A stretch of DNA of 64,000 bases from Caldibacillus debilis DSM 16016 (GCF_000383875.1 NZ_KB912882.1:1-64000); one strand, 5' to 3'. Shown: positions 36,924-46,696, numbered from the stretch's first letter. Made by a program: numbers and translations. The notes: generated by a model not told the origin, from the letters alone.

Positions 36924-37901
36924 TCATGTTTCCAAGAAAGCTTTATACCATTCGACCGTTTCCTTGAGCCCATCATCCAAAGACACTTGGGGGACGTAAT
37001 GGAGCAGCCGCTTCGCCTTTTCCAGCGAAGGGATTCTGACCGGAATGTCTTCAAACCCCGGTCCGTACGCTTCGGCGTAAGGGATGAATTCGACGGTCGA
37101 CCGGCTGCCGGTTAACGCTTTAATCCGCGCGGCCAATTCCAGGATCGTCACCTGATCCGAGGAGCCGAGATTGAAGGCGTGATGATCCGCTTCCTTCGCC
37201 ATGGCCAGTTCCAAACCGCGGACAATATCGGATACATAGGCGAAACAGCGGATTTGCGAACCGTCGCCGTGCACGGGAATCGGCTCATCATTCAGCGCTT
37301 TGCTGATGAAAACCGGGACGACCATGCCGTATTCGGAAAAAATCTGCCTCGGGCCATAGACGTTAAAAAGGCGGATGACCGTTACCGGCAGCCCTTTGTT
37401 CGCGTAGGCAAAACAGATATGTTCGTCCAAGGCTTTTGCCGTTGCGTAACACCACCGGTGAACCGACGGGTCCCCGAGGAGACGGTCGGAATGCTCATGG
37501 TAAGGAAGATTCGGATTTTTTCCGTACACTTCCGACGTGGAGGCGAAGATCACTTTCTTTTGCTGCCGGTGGGCGAGCTCCATAATGATTCGTGTTCCGT
37601 TGATGTTCCCTTCGATCACCTTTAACGGATCGCGGACGGTGTTTTTGACTCCGAGCACCGCCGCCAAATGATAGATGACATCATTTTTCTGGATCAATTC
37701 TTCCATCAGCTTTCCGTCCAGGACGCTTCCCCGGTAAAATTGAAAGCGGGGGTGGTCCCGGACTTCATTTAAGAAATCCGGCTTCCCGTTGGAAAGATCA
37801 TCGACCACGTCCACCGCATGTCCTTGTTTCAGCAAATGTTCCGTCAGGTGGGAGCCGATAAATCCCGCTCCCCCGGTTATCAGGATCTTTTTCGCCATCA
37901 T
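36924..37901 (-). CDS. NAD-dependent epimerase/dehydratase (UDP-glucuronate decarboxylase-like)
   Basis: 325 residues. Extended SDR: ILITGGAGFIGSHLTEHLL, YHLAAVLGVKNT, FASTSEVYGKN, catalytic CYATAKALDEH (Tyr and Lys) and RLFNVYGPRQ. The SEVYG-x-P pattern and ATAKALDE resemble UDP-xylose synthase/dehydratase types more than GalE. The ATG overlaps the stop of the dehydrogenase gene (4 bp, ATGA), so the two enzymes work in sequence. Confidence 0.87.
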   Translation of the reverse strand: MMAKKILITGGAGFIGSHLTEHLLKQGHAVDVVDDLSNGKPDFLNEVRDHPRFQFYRGSVLDGKLMEELIQKNDVIYHLAAVLGVKNTVRDPLKVIEGNINGTRIIMELAHRQQKKVIFASTSEVYGKNPNLPYHEHSDRLLGDPSVHRWCYATAKALDEHICFAYANKGLPVTVIRLFNVYGPRQIFSEYGMVVPVFISKALNDEPIPVHGDGSQIRCFAYVSDIVRGLELAMAKEADHHAFNLGSSDQVTILELAARIKALTGSRSTVEFIPYAEAYGPGFEDIPVRIPSLEKAKRLLHYVPQVSLDDGLKETVEWYKAFLET

Positions 37902-39172
37902 TCCTTCCCTCCCCGGCCATCGGTTTCCCTTGTCCAGGGAAGGAAATAGCTTTCCGGAAAGATCACTTGCTTTGCCGCGGCGGAAATTTTTTCCCGGTCC
38001 ATGACGGAATGCTCCGTAATGACGACCGCCAGGTCATATCCGGAAAGCGGATCGTCGGCCGAACGGAGGACCTTCCCGCCGACGGTCAGCTCCGGAACAA
38101 GGGGATCGAAATAATCGACGGCGGCGCCTTTTTCCATCAGCCGCCGGATGACCTCAATGCTGGCCGATTCCCGGACGTCATCGATGTCCTTTTTATAGGC
38201 GACGCCGGCAACGAGAATTTTTTTGCCTGCCAATCCCCCGGTTTCCGCCAGAAGCCGCAGCACCTTTTCGGCAATGTACGCGGGCATCTTTTTGTTGATC
38301 CGGTCGGCAAAATGAATGAAGGGGGTCTCGTGGTCGTATTGTTTCGCCTTCCAGGACAGATAGAGCGGATCGATCGGGATGCAGTGGCCCCCGATTCCGG
38401 CGCCGGGCAGATAGCGGGTGAAGCCGTACGGTTTTGTCGCGGCCGCATCGATGACTTCGTATACATCTATGCCCATTTTTTCACATAATAGGGCAAAATC
38501 GTTGATGAAGGAAATATTGATAAACCTTTGGGTATTTTCCAGTATCTTCGTCATTTCCGCCGCCCGCGTGGAAGAGACGGGGTGGACGGCCACAAAAATC
38601 CTTTCGTATAAATCTTTTGCTTTTTGCAGGCACGACGGGGTGATGCCGCCGACGACCTTCGGAATGTTTTCCAGCGGAATTTTGCTGCCCGGGTCGATCC
38701 GTTCCGGGGAATAGGCCAAATAGAGATTTTCTCCGGGGCGAAATCCCCGCTTTTCCAGTTTCGGGAGGATCAATTCCTCCGTTGTGCCCGGAAAGCTGGT
38801 GCTTTCCAAAACGATGAGCTGTCCTTCCCGAATGTGGGGAAGGATAAGATCGACGGCGCTGTTCACATAGGAAAGATCCGGTTCTCCCGTTCCGGTGAGG
38901 GGGGTCGGTACGCAAATGAGCACGGCTTCGGTTCCGGCCGCTCCTTCGCCGTCCTGAAAAAGGGAAAATTTTTGTTCCCGGATACAGGTTTGAAGAAACC
39001 CGCTGTCCACATCCGGGAACAGAGATTCACCCTTTTCGATGGATTCCAGTTTTTTTTGATTAATATCGATTCCGTGGACGATAAAACCATTTTGCAAAAA
39101 GAGCTGGCTGAGGGGCAGTCCGACGTATCCTAATCCGATGACGGCTACTGAATTTTTCTGGATGCTGGCCAT
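37898..39172 (-). CDS. Nucleotide-sugar 6-dehydrogenase (UDP-GlcNAc/UDP-Glc type)
   Basis: 424 residues. N-terminal NAD domain VAVIGLGYVGLPLSQLF, linker VPTPLTGTGEPDLSYV, ESTSFPGTTEE, catalytic Cys in GAGIGGHCIPIDPLYLSWKAK (about residue 263) and C-terminal domain GVAYKKDIDDVRESAS. The HCIPIDP-YLSWKA signature points to UDP-N-acetyl-sugar dehydrogenases of the WecC/WbpA/TviB group. It heads a two-gene minus-strand operon with the epimerase at 36924. Confidence 0.9.
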   Translation of the reverse strand: MASIQKNSVAVIGLGYVGLPLSQLFLQNGFIVHGIDINQKKLESIEKGESLFPDVDSGFLQTCIREQKFSLFQDGEGAAGTEAVLICVPTPLTGTGEPDLSYVNSAVDLILPHIREGQLIVLESTSFPGTTEELILPKLEKRGFRPGENLYLAYSPERIDPGSKIPLENIPKVVGGITPSCLQKAKDLYERIFVAVHPVSSTRAAEMTKILENTQRFINISFINDFALLCEKMGIDVYEVIDAAATKPYGFTRYLPGAGIGGHCIPIDPLYLSWKAKQYDHETPFIHFADRINKKMPAYIAEKVLRLLAETGGLAGKKILVAGVAYKKDIDDVRESASIEVIRRLMEKGAAVDYFDPLVPELTVGGKVLRSADDPLSGYDLAVVITEHSVMDREKISAAAKQVIFPESYFLPWTRETDGRGGKE

Positions 39173-39403
39173 TCATACTCCTCCCTTGATTGAGACTAAA
39201 ATATTGTATGAGGAACCGGTGCGGCGGTTATAGGCAGAACGGATAGCTTCCGTGAAATTGTGTGTTACCCTTAAAATTTTTGTGAATTTGGATTGCAGCC
39301 GAAGGGGAAAAGGGGAGATCGGATGAAAAAGTTCCCGTTTTCCGGGAACGGATGCCCTTGAGACGCAATCTTTCATATAAAACGGGACAGGAGGAGTAAA
39401 ACG

Positions 39404-39949
39404 ATGAAAAAACGGGCCGTATTTTTGGACAGGGACGGGGTCATCAATGAAGTCCTCAGCAAAAGGGTAAAATTCGTGAACAAGCCGGAAGAATTCTACT
39501 TTTTGCCCGGCGTTCCGGAAGCGATCAAAAAATTGAACCGGCATTTTGATTACGTCTTCGTCGTCACCAATCAGGGAGGGGTCGGTTTGGGCTATCTGAC
39601 GGAAAAGGACCTCCGCCGCATTCACGACCATATGAAGCGGGAATTAAAAAGAAAAGGCGCGGAAATCCACGATATTGCCTGCTGCATCCATCCGCCCCAT
39701 CTGGGCTGTGAATGCCGGAAACCGGGGAGCAAAATGATCGAGGATTTGGCGGAAAAATACGGGGTCGACTTGTCCCGTTCCTACATGGTCGGCGACCAGG
39801 AAACGGATATTGCCGCCGGGAAAAGGGCGGGGACGAAAACCGTTTATATCGGCGCTTATTCCCCGTCGGCCGATGCCTCTTTTCCCGACCTGGCCGCCGC
39901 CTCCGACTGGATGGCGGCGGAAGCCGGAAAAGGGAAGGGGGAGGGGTGA
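39404..39949 (+). CDS. HAD-IIIA phosphatase, GmhB-like
   Basis: 181 residues, ATG behind ACAGGAGGAGTAAAACG. HAD motifs: FLDRDGVIN (I), VVTNQGGVG (II), KPGSKMIED (III) and MVGDQETDIAAG (IV). The zinc loop CCIHPPHLGCECRKP is that of D-glycero-D-manno-heptose-1,7-bisphosphate 7-phosphatases. Divergent from the dehydrogenase gene. A heptose or other sugar-bisphosphate for the surface glycan is likely. Confidence 0.9.
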   Translation: MKKRAVFLDRDGVINEVLSKRVKFVNKPEEFYFLPGVPEAIKKLNRHFDYVFVVTNQGGVGLGYLTEKDLRRIHDHMKRELKRKGAEIHDIACCIHPPHLGCECRKPGSKMIEDLAEKYGVDLSRSYMVGDQETDIAAGKRAGTKTVYIGAYSPSADASFPDLAAASDWMAAEAGKGKGEG

Positions 39950-40194
39950 CCTCCTTGTCGGAGGAGCAAAGGGCCGGGATGTCCTGTTTTTCCTTCCGGA
40001 ATTCTTAAGCCGTTGCGGAAAGGGACGACATGAGGGTGAGGGTATTCCCCAGCGAAAGCGATTGATGGAAGGGCTGACGCTTATCTCCCGGCAGAATACA
40101 GGGGAGGGGTATTCCTGGCGAAAGCGGTTGGCCTCTCTCGTGACGTCCTCCGGAAATCGGCCGGCACGAGTTGCGCCTTGTCCTTCAGGATGGG
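39950..40194. other. Intergenic DNA before the repeat array
   Basis: No gene seen. Isolated GTCC boxes may be worn outer copies of the array that starts at 40195. Confidence 0.35.
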
Positions 40195-40607
40195 AATGTC
40201 CGACATTTGTTTTGTTTCTGGAATCGGATCGTCCAACATGGCGGCCGGATGGTTCGACATTTTTGTTAAATGACCAATAACCGGTCGCATTTGTCCAAGA
40301 TTTCGGAAAAATCGTCCAACATCTTTTTTGCCGGAGAAACCGGTATGTCCGACATCGGATTTTCAATGTTCATCATCGGGTCTGGAATGTCCAACACCGT
40401 ATGCCGATGTCCATCATCGAAAAATATTTGTTTAACATCTGAACTTTAATGTCCAACACGGAAAAAAGTTCGTCCAACATTGAAAAAAATTTGTCTATCA
40501 TCGCAAAAAATATGTCCATCATCGCAGAAAAAATGTCCATCATCCATCTGCGTGTCCAACACCGGCCGCGGAATGTTCAACATCTTCATCCTATGGTTCA
40601 ACATGGG
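40195..40607. repeat. 21-bp-period degenerate repeat array (19 copies)
   Basis: Nineteen copies of a degenerate ATGTCCAACATC / ATGTCCATCATC block. The G of the box is at 40198, 40231, 40252, 40272, 40293, 40314, 40347, 40368, 40389, 40409, 40430, 40451, 40472, 40493, 40514, 40535, 40554, 40575 and 40596. Steps are 21 bp in thirteen cases, 33 in two, 20 in two and 19 in one. Because 21 bp is seven codons, the minus strand reads as heptads such as MMDIFSA, MMDIFFA, MIDKFFS, MLDELFS, and the plus strand as MSNTEKS, SSNIEKN, LSIIAKN, MSIIAEK. The 20 and 19-bp steps break the frame. Either a decayed heptad-repeat gene or a helically phased DNA array. Confidence 0.9.
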
Positions 40608-41235
40608 ACGGACGGCCTCGTGGTCCATGCAATTAGCGATCCGAATGGGTTCCATATCGGTCGGTTTTGCATTGCGATTTTTTCCCATCCCGTTCATGAA
40701 AATGATCTGCGGCGTGGTCCACTCATCGGGCGTCCGACTTTGGCAATTACTGACACCCAACCGAAAAGTGCCGCCATGATCGTCCGGATTGGACATGGGG
40801 CCATCGGCTTTTTCCATCTGCCAAAATAAAAACGCCGGCCGTTACGGGTTCAATAACGGAAGGCGGAAAAGGGCCGTGGGAACTGGGCCGGATTCCCGGT
40901 GTTCCGGAGCTGTCCGGCCTCCGGTTCGGGAGAAAGGTCAAAAAGCGGCCGTTCAATATCAAAACGGGACGGCAGCGGTTGCCAAAGCGAGCAATGGACA
41001 CGGATCGTGCCGATGCAGAAATCGTTTCCATGGAAGGGGAAAAGACAGGAGGCCGCCCTTTAATTCCATTTATTCCTTATAAAAATCAAACCCCGGGTTT
41101 CCCGGCAAAGGGCCGAACGGCGGAGGAGATGCCGTCTCCCGAAGGATGCCGACAGATGCGGTAAAAATGAGAACTTAATGCATCTAGCCATGGACAATCG
41201 ATAAAATTGCCGGAAAGCGGGCGGCGAGCCCGCTT
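40608..41235. other. Intergenic DNA after the repeat array
   Basis: About 630 bp. A minus-strand frame starting at 40817 runs into the first array block but has no recognisable domain. No terminator or promoter is obvious. Confidence 0.35.
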
Positions 41236-41730
41236 TCATCTTTTCCTCGGGATGGTTAACGTCTGCCAATCCGTTCCGGTCAGCAGTTTGGCCGCATAGA
41301 CGATCTGCCCGATGTGATACGAATAATGATACATTTGCCGCACGATTGCCTGGAGGACGGTATGGGGTTCATTGCGGATGGTGACCGTCTTCAGCAAATC
41401 CTCTTCCTTGATTTCCTCCAACGCACGAAAAAAAACCGTCCATCCCTTTTCCCAGGAAGCCATGATTTCTTCCCTTGTTTTCCAGCGGTTGATAAATTCT
41501 TCGTCCCGGTTCCGGTCCGGTTTTTCCCCGTCCGTATGGAAAAAATCCGTCCATCGGGAAACCATGTTCCCGCTTAAATGCTTCACGATGATGGCGATGC
41601 TGTTGGATTCTTCGTTGAAACTGTGAAAAAGCCCTTCATCGGAACATTGTTCCATCGCCCTTTCCCCGATTCTTTTCATTTCCCGGAAACGATCCTTCAC
41701 GACTTTTAAGTATTCCTTCCCGATTTCCAT
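41236..41730 (-). CDS. DinB-like (DUF1572) metal-binding protein
   Basis: 164 residues from ATG 41730, which follows GGAGG; an upstream ATG at 41760 lacks one. Four-helix DinB fold with the histidine triad in IVKHLSGN and YHYSYHIGQIVYAAK. Members are often thiol transferases dependent on bacillithiol or proteins of unknown role. Monocistronic. Confidence 0.85.
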   Translation of the reverse strand: MEIGKEYLKVVKDRFREMKRIGERAMEQCSDEGLFHSFNEESNSIAIIVKHLSGNMVSRWTDFFHTDGEKPDRNRDEEFINRWKTREEIMASWEKGWTVFFRALEEIKEEDLLKTVTIRNEPHTVLQAIVRQMYHYSYHIGQIVYAAKLLTGTDWQTLTIPRKR

Positions 41731-41926
41731 GGGACAACCTCCGTTCATGGGATTTATCAACCATCATTTCGATTTTTATTAGAAAAAATCCTGCCTAGAT
41801 CCCTTCTCAAAGAAAAAACGAAAGGCTAAAAAAGGATTTTCCTGACATAAGAAGAATTTCATTGAAAAGGGCATTTTCCGACCCCGGAGAAACGGGAGCA
41901 AGTCAACCATGAAAGGAGCTGGAAAA

Positions 41927-42646
41927 ATGAGACAAATCATCGCCCTCGGCGGGGGAGGTTTCTCGATGGAACCGGACAATCCCCTAATGGACTTGTATAT
42001 TTTGAAACAATCGGGAAAGCCGTCCCCGAATATTTGTTTTCTTCCGACGGCAAGCGGCGACGCGGAAAACTACATCAATAAATTTTACCAATTTTTTCGC
42101 CGGTTTCCTTGCCGGCCGTCCCATCTGTCTTTGTTCCGCCCTCCGACCAGGGATTTGGAAGGATTTTTGCTGGAAAAGGACATCATCTACGTCGGCGGCG
42201 GCAATACGAGAAACCTGTTGATCTTATGGAAAGAGTGGGGGCTGGTGCCGGTTTTGAAAAAAGCCTGGGAAGAAGGCATCGTCCTTGCCGGGATCAGCGC
42301 GGGCGCCATCTGCTGGTTTGAGGAAGGGGTCACCGATTCCTTCGGCGAAGAACTGGAACCGATTGCCGGTCTGGGTTTCCTGAAAGGGAGCCACTGCCCC
42401 CATTATGACGGAGAACCGGAGTGGCGGCCGGCCTATCACAAACTGATCCGGACAGGGGCGATCCCCGGAGGCCTCGCCGCGGACGACGGGGCGGCCATCC
42501 ATTTCGTCGATCGGGAGGTCAAAGCGATCGTCAGCTCCCGCCCGAAGGCAAAGGCATACCGCGTGCACTGGGATCAAAAGAAAAAACAGGTGACCGAGGA
42601 AGAGCTGCCCACGAAGTTTTTGGGAGCGCAGCCGTCGTCCCCGTAA
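41927..42646 (+). CDS. Peptidase E-like serine peptidase (family S51)
   Basis: 239 residues from ATG 41927, 8 nt after GGAGC. ALGGGGF at the N-terminus, IYVGGGNTRNLL, nucleophile elbow AGISAGAICW (Ser about 126) and GLAADDGAAIHF (His of the catalytic site). Cytoplasmic aspartyl dipeptidase-like hydrolase. The terminator follows directly. Confidence 0.88.
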   Translation: MRQIIALGGGGFSMEPDNPLMDLYILKQSGKPSPNICFLPTASGDAENYINKFYQFFRRFPCRPSHLSLFRPPTRDLEGFLLEKDIIYVGGGNTRNLLILWKEWGLVPVLKKAWEEGIVLAGISAGAICWFEEGVTDSFGEELEPIAGLGFLKGSHCPHYDGEPEWRPAYHKLIRTGAIPGGLAADDGAAIHFVDREVKAIVSSRPKAKAYRVHWDQKKKQVTEEELPTKFLGAQPSSP

Positions 42647-42653
42647 CCCGGGG

Positions 42654-42684
42654 CTGTCTCAACATGTGAGACAGGCGCGTTTTT
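42654..42684 (+). terminator. Intrinsic terminator of the peptidase E-like gene
   Basis: CTGTCTCA and TGAGACAG arms followed by GCGCGTTTTT. Confidence 0.82.
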
Positions 42685-42703
42685 ATAAAGGAGTTGACCA
42701 TCA

Positions 42704-45220
42704 TTGACTTCTTTATATTGGCAGTATATCATCCGGCACAAACGGGCATTTTTCGTAACGGTGCTTTTGCTTGCCGTGATTTTCACGTTGCTCCCTGCCG
42801 CCGCACAAATCTGGCTGCGGGGACATGAAACCGTTCTTGCGGATATTACCGACTTTGCCCGAGGAAAATACGATATCCTCGTCCGTCCGAAAAATTCGCC
42901 GATCGAAGAAAAATTAGGGATTGTGGAAGAAAACTATTTAGGCGTGGGGGACGGGGGAATCACGCTGGATACGTGGCAGAAAATCGCCAGGGATCAACGG
43001 ATCGAATTTGCCGCCCCCGTGGCTTCGTTGGGTTTTTTTACGAAAATGAATCAATCGTATCAGCTTCCCAAGCCTGACGGCCCAACCCGTTACAGGGTGA
43101 AATACGAAACGACAGACGGGGTCCATCGCTATGTCATCCAAGAGCAAACCGCTTACCTTCTTTTCCCCCTGGCGGCGAATCTTTCCGATGCCTTTTATCC
43201 GAAAGAATTGATCAATGTGTTCGGATTGTGGGGGAGGGCGAATTTTCAACTGCCGCCTTCCTATCATCCTGTGATCGCCATTGATCCTGATGCGGAAGAA
43301 AAGTTGACGGGGATCGACTTTTCGGCCCTGAAGCAAGAGTTAAACGGAGCCGATTTTTGGCCTCCGGAAGCCCATTATATCCCTCTCCTGGACGTGAAAG
43401 ATTCGGCAACGCCCATTGACGCAATCATTACGGTCGAAAACTTGGATCTGTCCGAAGAAGATGTCCTTTCACTGAAACGAAAAGCGGGATTAAAAGAGGA
43501 GGATCCGCTTTTCTACGCCGTGAATCCCAATCACGAATCTTCCGACGCCTATCGCTTCATCGAAGAACAATTGGCCAATATCCCGCCGACATCGAAAAAA
43601 ACGTATCAAATTCATTTTTCCGAATTTCTGAGTCCTTTTGAACAAGAATGGTATATGCTGGACAAAGATTTCCATGTGGTGATGGAATCCGAATATGATT
43701 TTAACAAACATGGCGAAATCGGCCGGGTGAGCAGCTATGAATCCCAGAACACGTTCTTCCGGGCTTCGCCGCCTGCTTACCGTTTGAAAGACGGCGGGCT
43801 TTCAATCCGGCTGGTGGACACGGAAGGCCGTCTTCCCGTTTACCGAAAATTGGAAGAAATCCGACATCAACAATTTCAATCCTCCGGTTCCAATCAAGAT
43901 CTGCATTTTTTCGTACAGGTCGGCAGTGTTGCCGCGGGACAAGCCTATGAGCAACTGGCGGCCAGTCCGTTGGGAATCTACCAATTTCAATACGGTGTCC
44001 ATCAGGCGACGGGCAAAAAACTTCAGCCGACCCATCACCCCGGAAGTTTTCTGCCCTTGCCAGCCCACGGACTGGTTTCGATTCGGTGGGCGGAATACTT
44101 TAAGGGAGCTGCTCCCATCGATGCGATTCGGATAAAAGTTGCCGGGATCTCCGGTTATACCGAGGAAGCGGCGGAAAAAATCCGGGAAGTGGCAAGGGAT
44201 TTGGAAGAGATGGGCCTTTATGTGGATATCATTGCCGGAGCGTCCCGCCAGGACATGGTAGTGGACGTGGAAAAAATCGGAACGGTGATCATGCCCTGGA
44301 CAACGTTGGGTGCTGCGGAATCAATTCTCTCAAGTTGGAATGTGTTTTCCATGGTCATTGCCGCCGTTTTTGTCTTGAGCGCCCTTTTGACGCTGTTGTC
44401 CCGATTCGGCGTCGCGGAAGCGGAAACCAAGGAAGAACGAGGCCGTTTGGCGATGTTGGGGTGGAGCGATTCGACGATTCGGGCTATTTTCCGTTTCCAA
44501 TGGCGGATCCAACTGTTAACCGCGGCCATCATCAGCGGAGGAATATTGGCGGCAGCCGCCGGATTTGACTCGATTTCCTTCGCCGGTTTTGGAACGGCGA
44601 TCCTCATCACATCCGGATTAAAAGCGGTGACCGGAAAACTCCATCAACGGCCGTCCAAAAGGGATCACTCCTTCCGGCCCGGCCGATCCCTTTTGACAGC
44701 TAATCTGCGTTTTTATAAAAACCACATCCTCGCGGCAAGTCTCCAGCTCATATTAACCACCTCCTGCACGGCATTCATCTTTACCGTCAATCACGCCACG
44801 ACCGAACGCATCAAGAAGACCCGTTTGGGCGAATACATCCATTTTCATATCAATGAACAGCAAATGCTGCTTTTTTCGGGAATCATCCTGTTGACGGCTT
44901 TTACCCTGGCCGAGTCCTTCTACCGGCTATGGCAAGAAAGAAAAAAGCAGATCCAATTTTTAAAGATTGTGGGCTGGCAAAACCGGGAGATCCGCATGTT
45001 GCTGCTGAAAGAGTCCGTCGCATGGGCAGGAATTTCAACCGGGTTCGGAGCGATGATCAGTGTTTTTTTGGCAGGGTCCGTTTTGGGTTTCAACTCGGCG
45101 GCCGTTTTGCTGCAAATCGGTTGGGCCGGCGCCATCTTCCTCGGGACCCTTTTCATCTTTTCCATCGTCCTGTTCGGGACACTCAAATACGGTTTGAAAG
45201 GGGAACAGACATGGATGTAA
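42704..45220 (+). CDS. FtsX-like ABC permease
   Basis: 838 residues from TTG 42704 behind AAAGGAG. One N-terminal membrane span (about 15-37), a large extracellular part (about 40-525), then FtsX-type membrane segments at about 545-570, 600-640, 675-700, 725-745, 775-800 and 805-830. The two FtsX-like repeats contain GRLAMLGWSDSTIRAIFR and IQFLKIVGWQNREIRMLLL. The gene overlaps its ATPase by 10 bp. MacB/BceB-like mechanotransmission is likely; the substrate is unknown. Confidence 0.88.
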   Translation: MTSLYWQYIIRHKRAFFVTVLLLAVIFTLLPAAAQIWLRGHETVLADITDFARGKYDILVRPKNSPIEEKLGIVEENYLGVGDGGITLDTWQKIARDQRIEFAAPVASLGFFTKMNQSYQLPKPDGPTRYRVKYETTDGVHRYVIQEQTAYLLFPLAANLSDAFYPKELINVFGLWGRANFQLPPSYHPVIAIDPDAEEKLTGIDFSALKQELNGADFWPPEAHYIPLLDVKDSATPIDAIITVENLDLSEEDVLSLKRKAGLKEEDPLFYAVNPNHESSDAYRFIEEQLANIPPTSKKTYQIHFSEFLSPFEQEWYMLDKDFHVVMESEYDFNKHGEIGRVSSYESQNTFFRASPPAYRLKDGGLSIRLVDTEGRLPVYRKLEEIRHQQFQSSGSNQDLHFFVQVGSVAAGQAYEQLAASPLGIYQFQYGVHQATGKKLQPTHHPGSFLPLPAHGLVSIRWAEYFKGAAPIDAIRIKVAGISGYTEEAAEKIREVARDLEEMGLYVDIIAGASRQDMVVDVEKIGTVIMPWTTLGAAESILSSWNVFSMVIAAVFVLSALLTLLSRFGVAEAETKEERGRLAMLGWSDSTIRAIFRFQWRIQLLTAAIISGGILAAAAGFDSISFAGFGTAILITSGLKAVTGKLHQRPSKRDHSFRPGRSLLTANLRFYKNHILAASLQLILTTSCTAFIFTVNHATTERIKKTRLGEYIHFHINEQQMLLFSGIILLTAFTLAESFYRLWQERKKQIQFLKIVGWQNREIRMLLLKESVAWAGISTGFGAMISVFLAGSVLGFNSAAVLLQIGWAGAIFLGTLFIFSIVLFGTLKYGLKGEQTWM

Positions 45221-45900
45221 TCGTCCGCCATTTGTCCAAAACCTTTCGTTCCGGTTTCGAAGAAAAACTGATTTTGAAGGATGTCACGTTCGAAGTGAAA
45301 AGTGGAGAATGGGTCAATTTCATTGGACGTTCCGGCTCGGGGAAAACTACCCTGTTAAAATGTTTGGCGGGCCTCCTGCGGACGGAAGAGGGGGCTTCCA
45401 TCTTCATCGGCGGCAGCCCCATTCACCAAACGCCGGAAGAGAAATTGCGCGAATTTCGCCGGAAACACATCGGATTTATTTATCAAGATTTTCAATTGTT
45501 TCAAGCGTTTACGGCAAAGCAAAACGTGATGCTGCCGGAATGGCCGTATACGAATAGAAAAAAGCTGGAAAAACGGGCGGAAGAATTGTTGGAAAGACTC
45601 CAGTTGACCGACCGGATGGACGCTGTCCCTGCCCAACTTTCCGGCGGGGAGCAACAGCGGATCGCCATCGCACGGGCCCTGTTAAATGATCCGGAAGTTT
45701 TGCTTTGCGATGAACCCACCGGAAATCTTGACCGGAAAACGAGGGACGAAATTCTGGGAATTTTGCACAACTGCCGGGAAGAAGGGAAAACGATCCTGTT
45801 CGTAACCCATGATTATGAAGTGCTGAAATACGGCCAACGGATCTTTCAAATCGATGACGGCGTCATCACAGAAATTGATAAACCGGCTATCCCCGGCTAA
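45211..45900 (+). CDS. ABC transporter ATP-binding protein (MacB/LolD type)
   Basis: 229 residues from ATG 45211, inside the 3' end of the permease gene. Walker A GRSGSGKTTLLKC, Q-loop IYQDFQL, signature LSGGEQQRIAIARAL, Walker B VLLCDEPTGNLD and switch FVTHDYE. Partner of the FtsX-like permease. Confidence 0.93.
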   Translation: MDVIVRHLSKTFRSGFEEKLILKDVTFEVKSGEWVNFIGRSGSGKTTLLKCLAGLLRTEEGASIFIGGSPIHQTPEEKLREFRRKHIGFIYQDFQLFQAFTAKQNVMLPEWPYTNRKKLEKRAEELLERLQLTDRMDAVPAQLSGGEQQRIAIARALLNDPEVLLCDEPTGNLDRKTRDEILGILHNCREEGKTILFVTHDYEVLKYGQRIFQIDDGVITEIDKPAIPG

Positions 45901-46696
45901 AGAAATTCCATACGGGGGCATAGAAGCAGGCTTTTCGCGGGAGGCAGGAAGCTGTTTTCTTGGAAAATGATCCCATTCAGCCGGCCTCATCCGAATGCTC
46001 AGCCTATATTTTTGGGCTTTGATCGGGATTTTGTATGTCCCGGCTTCGGCCTTATCCCTATGCTCAGCCTATATTCGCGGAGCCGTCTGCCGGCCGAACA
46101 TGGCTGTCTTGGAATACCGTGTCCGCAAACTTTTTCGCGGCGAATTCCCATATTCCGAAAAACGGAGTTGTCATGTGGAGGGAAGAACCGTAAGGAGGCG
46201 GCGATTGGGGGAAAATTTCAAATCATGCGGATCGGGAAGCATTCGTCCAACCAGGCAGGCAATCCAACTTGCCATCCATCTTATCGATACGCCAGTGATG
46301 AATCTTTCGGCCGTTCCGCTCCGAACCGTTCAATACGATATTTTCTCTGTTATAAAATTGTTGTATTATTATAAATTAAAAGCTTAGTTATTTTCGTTTC
46401 CATCAATGATGGCAGGCAACTCCCGCATTTGCTTCTGCAGCGGCTCCCGCGGAACGCTCGCATGCCCTTGAAAGGCGAATGCCGCAACGGCCGATTCGGG
46501 ACGACTTTGGGCTTTTTTCGGAACACCCGCCGAAGAATTGGACGGTCCGGCCACCGGCGAGGCGGCCGGATGAATCCCGATCCGGCGATGAATTTGCCGG
46601 CGAAAAAGATTGGAACAGCTTGTCGGCAAAAGACCACGCATTCAAAACACCGAGTCCATTCCAAAATGGACGGACTCGACGAACAGGAGGCTTCCG
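45901..46696. other. Intergenic region with a 29-bp direct repeat and a hairpin
   Basis: Nearly 800 bp with no supported gene. It holds two 29-bp direct repeats (45982-46010 and 46047-46075, 26 identical positions, sharing ATGCTCAGCCTATATT), an AT-rich patch at 46335-46380, and a hairpin at 46651-46678 just before the next gene. Confidence 0.55.
46651..46678 (+). promoter_or_regulatory. Hairpin upstream of the GNAT gene
   Basis: GTCCATT-CCAA-AATGGAC (46654-46671) inside an alternative outer stem CGAGTCC / GGACTCG. It ends 6 nt before the AGGAGG ribosome site. It could affect translation. Confidence 0.5.

Noticed and set aside
40195-40607. Second CRISPR array
   Set aside because: The unit of 21 bp is too short and the blocks are degenerate; there is no repeat-spacer structure.
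46384-46641. Minus-strand 85-codon frame before the GNAT gene
   Set aside because: No ribosome site or domain; its end looks coding-like but is too short to support.
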